Assembly: GCA_003342815.1 (NCBI GenBank)
Contig: PTEX01000003.1
Span: forward strand, 1,987,763-2,051,762
Direction: 5' to 3'
DNA from: Eudromia elegans
Taxonomy: Eukaryota; Chordata; Aves; Tinamiformes; Tinamidae
Length of the DNA stretch: 64,000 nt
A model generated the notes under the pieces. It searched no databases and had not been told where the DNA came from. It saw only the letters and a list, made by a program, of their open reading frames with translations. Shown here piece by piece: positions 52,501 to 61,500 of this stretch. A program made the position numbers and the translations under genes. Within the stretch, counting starts at the first letter, position 1. The number at the start of each line of letters is the position of its first letter.

Positions 52501-55500
52501 AATATCAGTCTTTTTTTTTTTTTTTTTTTTCCCAAACTTCTAAATTGCCCACCTTTAATGTGTTGTAATCACCTTTTTCAATAGCTCTTAGATACTTTGC
52601 TGGGTACTCTGGTAAAGGAGTTACAAAACAAATATACACCAGGACGCAGAGAAGAAGCTATTGCTGTTACAATGAGGTTCCTGCGTTCTGTGGCAAGAGT
52701 GTTTGTCATTCTTAGTGTAGAAATGGCTTCCTCAAAAAAGAAAAAGTAAGTGCTGTTTGGTTTTTGTGTGTGGGTGGGTTCTTTTTTATTTTATTTTTTA
52801 ATTCTTTCTATAATTTATTTGCTGCTAATCTGTAATAGAATGATTTGAATTAATTTGCAGCCTTTGAGTAGCATTGTGTGAAAAGTATATAGTTGAAGAT
52901 CTGACAGTGGCTACTAACAGCATATGCAGCCTTTTAAATAGATACATATTTATCAAATGGTAATCTGTAGTTGTTTGTCAGCGATAGTTTTAGCTAATGT
53001 TAGTCTTAGATTATTGAATGATGCGTGTTTTTAATAGCTGTGCAGATTGTTATTGCACAGCCCCACACAAACCCATGTACATGCATATGTACACATGTGC
53101 ATATAATAAGTAAGCATATATACACATTGATGATGAATATATTTTGGAGGAACATTGATGTAACTAAAGGGTTTGAAGAGAAGATGCATTTGATCTTTCT
53201 TTTTACTTCTTTCTCCATCTCTCCTCCCAGCAATTTTATTCCACAGCCAATTGGAAAATGTAAACGTGTGTTCCAGGCATTATTGCCCTATGCTGTTGAA
53301 GAGTTGTGCAATGTAGCAGAATCTCTGATTATTCCAGTCAGGATGGGAATTGCACGTCCTACAGCACCCTTTACTCTTGCTAGCACTAGCATAGATGCCA
53401 TGCAGGGAAGTGAAGAGCTGTTTTCTGTCGAGCCACTACCACCTAGGCCATCATCTGACCAGTCTAGCAGGTAAAACTCACTATATATTCTGTTCTCTTA
53501 CAACTTGTGAAAGTTTGAGTTTTGTTTTTGTGTTAGCTTTTTACTTATAGACCTACTGCTTTAGAAATACTTTCCTACTGACAGAATTATGAAATAATTA
53601 AGGTTGATCTGGACCCTCAGAGATCATTGGCTCCAGTCCCCCTCCCCAGTTGCCTCAGCCTCTGAATATTGTTCACATGGGTTCAGAATCTCTCCAAGCA
53701 TAGAAAATCCACAATGCTGTGGGACAGCTTTCTGATTTTTGATTACCCTCATTTTGAAGAATCTTTTCCTGCTTGCTACCAATTCCTCTCCCCACCCCAC
53801 CCCCCCCAAAAAAAAAACCAAAAAAAAAGTTATCTGCTGTCTGGAAGTACTTGTCTTGGAAATGCATGTCTTGGGGTATCTCTTAACAGGCTTTGAGAGG
53901 ATTTTTGGTTTAGGTGGCCCTGCTGTGCAATGTGATGATATCAACTTAGCTTTGCTGTCACTGAGTTACTCCCTCTCCTTATTCTCCTGTGTAGGAGAAA
54001 GTCCATCCTAGTTTCTTGATAAACCTGGCAGGATCTTTTCATTCTTTCAGTCTAGCCATTTCAGTATGTTTTTAGAACATGCTTTGAAACAGGAATTTAA
54101 ACTCTTGCTGCTTTGAACATGCTTTTCTTTTTGTAACAAGATTTTTTTTAATTTAAGTTCCAGTCAGTCTCAGTCATCCTATATCATAAGGAATCCTCAG
54201 CAGAGACGGATCAGCCAGTCACAGCCTGTTCGTGGTAGAGATGAAGAACAAGACGATATCGTTTCAGCGGATGTGGAAGAGGTCAGCTCTCTTGACGTTT
54301 CGTAGTATGGCCATAAGGTGTATTACAGCAGAGTAGCACCTGCTTTCACATCTGAACCTGCAAGTCATGCCTCAGGGACTTCAGTTCACCAAAGATATTG
54401 AGATTATTCCCTTACAGCACTGTTGTACTTCATGAAGTCTGACTGTGCTGTATGCCTTTTGTTGTATAATAGTGCAGTTTTGCCCTTCTGCAAATGGGAA
54501 CAATATTTAACAGTATTTAATCTCTTTTAGAGAGGTTGTACTAAATCTAGTACAATAGGATATACTAAATACCTTGAATTTGACAGAATTGCAGTTTGAT
54601 TTAGGAAAATAATAAACATATCTCTAGTCTGTTTTGCATATATTTGTGCAGTATAACCCTGTTAAAATGCTTTTTAACAGTCTTTCAGCATATGTTTGCT
54701 TTTACACATTTTCCATTAGAAAACAAGAGAGTCTTTTATCAGGATGATTCTTCAATATTTGAAATTTAATCTCAAGTTTTGTTGTCATCATTAGCATGAG
54801 AGTCTAATGTCATAAGCTATCTTGTATTTGTGACCCTGGATTTTTCCATAATGCTATAGATTGTAAAATGAGGTTACATAAATATGAACAGCCCTAGCTG
54901 CTCTCTCTAAATGTGTACAGCTACTGCAGCTGCAAGTTGTCTATTGATAGGGTTTTTTTCTCTTATTTGTTAGTTTTAAAGCAAATTTTACTTTTTGGTG
55001 GGGAAGGAGGAAGCAGGGGGGAATACAGAGATATGGGAGATACAGTAGCATAAACCTATAATGCTATTTCTAGGTTGAGGTAGTTGAGGGTGTAGCTGGT
55101 GAAGAGGACCACCATGACGAACAAGAAGAACATGGCGAAGAAAATGCTGAAGCAGAAGGACAGCATGATGAGCATGATGAAGATGGTATGTCTGTTTTGA
55201 AATGATCCTTTAATTATTATTAAAATGCCTAAAGAAAGACAAAAACTGTTTCATTGTATAACATAAATCATGCAGATTGCTGGTAGAGTGAACAAGCTGA
55301 GCAGTACAAATAATAAGGCTCTTCAGAGGTCACCAGTGATAAGGATTTGGGATAACTGCGTAAGTGAACTGAAGGATTCAGGGCTGCACATCTTATAAGG
55401 AGATGAGTAAATTATGGATCATTAGTAGGCAAGCACATAAACTATTTTTTTCTCTGCTCACAAAGAGAGAGTATTAAGATGCCAAAGAATAAAAAGCAGA

Positions 55501-58500
55501 TATTAGCATATGTTTTGTTAACGATATCTATTTTGTCTTTGTCATTTGCTATTTTAAAACGTAATGGGCACTAATTATTTGATGGATTTAAAAAATAGCC
55601 TAGCTCTTGTATGATTAATGATGAGAGGCGTCGTTATGGTAGACATGAAAGGGATCGGAGTTTGTTGTGCTTGAATTTTCAGACTAATCATATTCTGTTA
55701 AATTGGAGATGAACTTTCTGAGGGACAGAATTTGTGCATTATTTACACGAATTTTTGCTATCAAAGTGATTTATCTTGTGTTGGTCACTTTGGGATCAAA
55801 TGGCCCAAAGTCACGATAAGAAGTGTTACCTTCTATTCTTTTTAACTATGTCTCATGTTTCCAGTCAACTCATTCTTAGTGCAGAGTTAATTCATTTTCT
55901 GATTATTTGAAACATTAATTCTCAAAACTTAAACCTGAATAGAAAGTGATTTTTTTTTTTTTAATTAGGTGTTTCTGTTTTTTGTTTTTAAGTTTTCAGA
56001 TATTCCTTGGATAGTCATTTGAAACAGCTTAAGGTTAATCGTTCTAATATATGTGCACAAAGAAAGTTGTGGAGTCCTTTGGCTTGAGTGGCTAATTGTG
56101 AATTCTTGAAGTCCTATATTTTCAGTGTGTCTTAATTTTCAGTGTTTCTGTTGAATGTACATGTGCAGTGCAGAGTGAGAGGGCATTGAGATTCTTAATG
56201 TTTTTCTGTAATTGTAACCTACCTGTAAGTGTAATCTAAGGACTGGTTTCTGTGTGAAAAAAAGCTGAAAGATGTATATAAATTTAGGAATGATGTGGAG
56301 ATGGTTAACAGGGATTGGTTCTATGTAATGTGTAACCGGAGGCAACTAAAGACACTGTTAGGTGGCAGGTTTAGAATAAAAGAAAGTGATTCCTTGTATG
56401 CTGGGTACTACAAAATACATTGCCGTGGGATGCTATGAATGCCAGAGATGTAAAGGAGCTCAGGAGTAGCAGAGTTTAGGGAGGAACATTTTGTGAAGGG
56501 TTATCAAGTGCATACGGAGGAAGGTACAGTGTGTAGGGCAGGTACTGCCAACTGCTAGGAAATGGGAAGGAGTGCTGCAAGTGTTTTTGTATGCTTGCAC
56601 TGCTTTTATGCCCTTTCCCTGCGTATCCATTACTTCTTGCTGTAGTAAGAGGCTATGGATTTAGTGTCTTATCTGAGACACTTCAGTCATTCTAATCTTT
56701 CTCTTTTTAAACATGAGATGTTTTTGATACTGTTTTTATAGGCAGTGATATGGAGTTGGATCTGCTGGCTGCAGCTGAAACAGAAAGTGACAGTGAGAGT
56801 AACCACAGTAATCAGGACAATGCTAGTGGGCGCAGAAGTGTTGTCACTGCAGCTACTGCTGGGTCAGAAGCAGGTATGCCACATCATCTTGTGTTTCATC
56901 TAGCTATTTAAATGTAGGCATTAGGATTAAGTTGTACAGGAAAAGAAATCTTTTAGTGATTTCAATATAGCTTTCACAAGGGCAGGACTGGCTCCATCTT
57001 AAAAAGTGCCTTTGGATCTGGACAGCATCCAGCATTCCAAAGATATCCTGGAGAAATTATTTACTTCATGACTAGGTTGGATAGAAGGAGAATTACCTGA
57101 GCATGATATCTTAACAAACAGCTTTCACTTGTAATCCTATTTTTCCTTTCTGTTTATCTCTCTCTCCACCCTGCTTCCCCCCTCCCACCTCCATTTTCCC
57201 CTCTTTTTCTTATCCTGTAAATGGAAGGAACTATGCAGTCCTTTTTGGCGAGAGAGATGTGTTAAGATGAGACCTATCTGCTTACTTGCTTTTGGAGAGT
57301 TTCTGCATGTGTTAGTGAGAGACTATCTGGCATGCTTGGGAAATGAAATGTTTTCACTCATTTTTTTAGTGTAGAAGTTAGATACGGTTTAATGCAAACC
57401 CCAAACCTGACCAACTGTTTGAAGATCTGAAAGCAGCTGCTTTACTTTCCCATGTGGAAGTGCAAATCTTAGGAGTTATTGCCTGAGTATAGAATCAGCC
57501 TTGCTTTTTTTCTTTTTTTTTTTTCTTTTGTAATATAAGTAATCTCATTTCTTTTTCATGAAACTGTTACGGAGAATTAGCAGCGTGTAAGGATGTTGTG
57601 TAAAAGATTTGCAGCAGTAGTACTGGATTTTTTTTAAGCATATGTGGTTTGCTTTCTTGAAGAGTCTTGCAACACTGTCACGGTACATGTATTTGCACAC
57701 CAGAGCAGTTGTCAGTGGCTGTTTATTGCTTGTTTTTCTTATATATAGGAGCTAGCAGTGTCCCAGCGTTCTTTTCTGAAGATGACTCTCAGTCAAATGA
57801 TTCCAGTGATTCTGATAGCAGCAGCAGTCAGAGTGATGACATAGAGCAGGAGACCTTCATGCTTGATGAACCTCTGGAACGAACCACCAATAGCTCCCAT
57901 GCCAATGGTGCTGCCCAAGCTCCCCGCTCGATGCAGTGGGCTGTGCGTAACACCCAAAACCAGCGAGCTGCCAGCACTGCCCCTTCGAGCACCTCAGCCC
58001 CAGCAGGCAAGTCCCCACTATGGGAATGCATGAATGCCAGTTACCTCTTTGGGCTTTGTTCCTTCTTGTATTTTGTGTGTCCGCTTGAGGGAATGTTATG
58101 TCCTTGTCTTAGGAAGAAAGAGGTGGTGGTTTTTGACTGTTACAGTTCTGTTTGTTTTATTTTTTTAACAAAAAGAAGCATCTATTCTAGCTCTTAAGAT
58201 GATGAATGCATTTACTTGAGCTAGTTTGGCTTTTTAACTGCCAGAGTTGTTATGTCAGTACAATATACAAGTTTATTCCTGGAAATGTTATAAGTAAATA
58301 CAAAAAGAACATAGGAAAGGCTAAATAAATTCATTAATGTCATACCTTCTCTTATGTTTAGCAAGTTCAGCAGGCTTGATATACATTGACCCATCAAACC
58401 TACGCCGGAGTGGTACCATCAGTACGAGTGCTGCAGCAGCGGCTGCTGCTCTTGAAGCCAGCAATGCCAGCAGCTACTTAACATCTGCAAGCAGCTTAGC

Positions 58501-61500
58501 AAGGGCTTACAGTATTGTGATACGACAGATATCTGATCTGATGGGTCTGATTCCCAAGTACAATCATCTCGTGTACTCCCAGATTCCTGCTGCAGTGAAG
58601 CTGACTTACCAAGATGCAGTAAACTTGCAGGTAAGAGCATCCAAAACTATTTGGATAGAACTCCAGTATGGCTGTATTTCTTTAGGTGGAGAGTTGTGGA
58701 GGCTGAAAGGGACCACTGGAGATCATCTAGTCCAAGGCCATCTCAAAGCAGAGCTAGCTAGAGCAGGCAGTCAAGTTTTGAATATATTCAAGATATTCAA
58801 GGATGAGTACTCTACAGCCTCTTGGGGCAACCCTTTCAGGGTTGTTTGACCATCCCTACAGTAAAACAAGGCTTTTCTTATTTTTAAGTGGAATCTTCTG
58901 TATTTCAGTTTGTGCCCATTAACCCTTTTTCTTTCACTTGCTTCCACTGAGAAGAACCTGATTCCATCTCCTCTTAGTCTCTTCAGATAATTAATTGATA
59001 AGGCCTCCTCCACCAATACAAGTCTTTGTTTTTTGAGGATACAGAACCTCAGGTGTCAACCTCTCCTAGTGTGAGATGTTGAGAGATGAAGTAGCTACTG
59101 AGTCCATCAGGAGCTTGTTGATTTTGTTTTTGTTTTGTGTGGGTGTTTTTTTTTTTTAAACCAAGTCTGACTGTTAGTATTTTGTAATTCTTCAATTGAA
59201 GTTTGACTGCTTTGGAGGTACTATTAAACCATCTCTTGCTTTGTTTTTTGAACTGAACTGTCGAGTATATAATAGAAGAGTGTTAGTGAGGGCAAAATTA
59301 TTTAATAAGGTAAAAGATTTTCAAAAGGTAGCATACCTTCTCTAGTTTCAGAGTCAAGATATGATCATACTTTTACTATTTTATTCTTATTTGCCTCTTT
59401 TTAAACTATTTTAGCCTACAGATGACAATAGTCCAGTTGAAGAAGAATTTTTAGTAGGCTATGAAAGCCTCAGAGCTTAATTTGTATTTAGATATAGAAA
59501 TGGGGAGGAGACAGCAGACTTTTGATTTCATGGATACAATAACATCTCTAAAGGGGGTGAGATGTTGAAAACTGGAATGTAGAGGAATGAAGATGCCAGG
59601 TTGGTGTTAAATCAAACCAATCAATGGAGTTAGGAAATGACAAGAGCAGCAACCCATAGCACCTGTATTGGGAAGAAAAGAGGGGGAAAACTGGAACAGG
59701 AAGAGAGTTTTGTATGCTCATAAAGTACTCTGTGTGGGTCTGTCTTTGTTTTCATCACTGAGTGAATTGCTAGCTGCCAGCGAATGGTGAAGTATCTGCA
59801 TGGTGAACACAGGATGAGGGCTATTAAAGCTAGCAGATTGGACCAAAATCTCCCAAATGTGTACGCCTGGGAAATGACGTGTGATAGTGAGGTGACCTTT
59901 TTGAAAGTTCCTGGAGAATGGGCGAGGTGCTGAAGGACTGGAGGAAAGCCAGTGTCACCCCGGTCTTCAAAATAGGCAAGAAGGAGGAGCCGGGCAACTA
60001 CAGGCCAGTGAGCCTGACCTATGTCCCTGGGAAGGTGATGGAGCAGGTCATCCTGACTGCTGTTTCCAGGCACATGGAGGAGAGGAAGATGCTCAGGAGT
60101 AGCCAGCATGGGTTCACCAAGGGGAGATCATGCTTGACTAACCTGATAGCCTTCTACGATGGGGTGACTAGATGGATAGATGAGGGCAGAGCGGTGGATG
60201 TCATCTATCTGGACTTCAGTAAGGCTTTTGACACCGTCTCCCACAGCATCCTCCTGGGCAAGCTCCAGAAGAGTGGATTAGATGAGTGGACAGTGAGGTG
60301 GATTAGGAACTGGCTAAATGACAGGGCCCAGAGAGTGGTAATCAGCGGTGCAGAGTCCAGCTGGAGGCCTGTGGATAGTGGTGTCCCCCAGGGGTCAGTC
60401 CTTGGTCCAGTCCTGTTCAATTTATTCATTAACGACCTAGATGAAGGGATGGAGTGCTCCCTCAGCGAGTTTGCTGATGATACCAAACTGGGAGGAATAG
60501 CTGACAGCCCTGAGGGCTGCGCTGCCATCCAGAGGGACCTGGACAGACTGGACAGCTGGGCGGCGAGTAACCTCATGAAGTTCAACAAGGGCAAGTGTAG
60601 GGTCCTGCACCTGGGGAGGAATAACCCTAGACATGCCTACAGGCTGAGGACCGACCTCCTGGAGAGCAGCCCCGCAGAGAGGGACCTGGGCGTCATGGTG
60701 GACGACAAGTTGACCATGAGGCAGCAGTGTGCCCTCGTGGCCAAGAAGGCCAATGGGATCTTGGGGTGCATTAAGCAGAGCGTCTCCAGCAGGTTGAGGT
60801 AGGTGATTCTGCCCCTCTACTCAGCCCTGGTGAGGCCGCACCTCGAGTCCTGTGTGCAGTTCTGGGCTCCCCAGTGCAGGAGGGATGTGGAACTGCTAGA
60901 GAGAGTCCAGCACAGGGCTACGAAGATGATCAGGGGCCTGGAACATCTGCCCTATGAGGAAAGGCTGAGAGAGCTGGGCCTCTTCAGCCTGGAGAAGAGA
61001 AGACTGAGAGGAGACCTGATTAATGTATATAAATATCTCAAGAGAGGGAGTGAGGAGGATGGGGCTGGCCTCTTCTCAGTGGTGGCCAGTGATAGAGCTA
61101 GAGCAAGCGGCCACAAATTGAGGCACCAAAAGTTCCACAGGAACTTGAGAAAGAACTTGTTAACAGTAAAGGTGACAGAGCCCTGGAACAGGCTGCCCAA
61201 AGAGGTGGTGGAGTCTCCTTCTCTGGAGATCTTCAAAACCCGCCTGGACACCACCCTGTGCCACAAGCTCTAGGGGACCCTGCGTGTGCAGGGGTGTTGG
61301 ACTAGATGACCTCTACAGGTCCCTTCCAACCCTAGCCATTCTATGAGAAGACGTGTCCAAAAGTAAGAGGAATGGTGTGAATGCTTTAAGGTTGCCGTAG
61401 TAGTAAATGATGAGTTGTAAATCCATACAGCAAATCATCATCTCTCCCAGTAGAAATATTAGAAAGTTGGTTTATAGATAATTTTTGAATGTCATTTTAC

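Noticed and set aside
59630-60109. 159-codon open frame on the minus strand
   Set aside because: It runs partly antisense to the CR1 reverse-transcriptase frame and has no recognisable similarity of its own.
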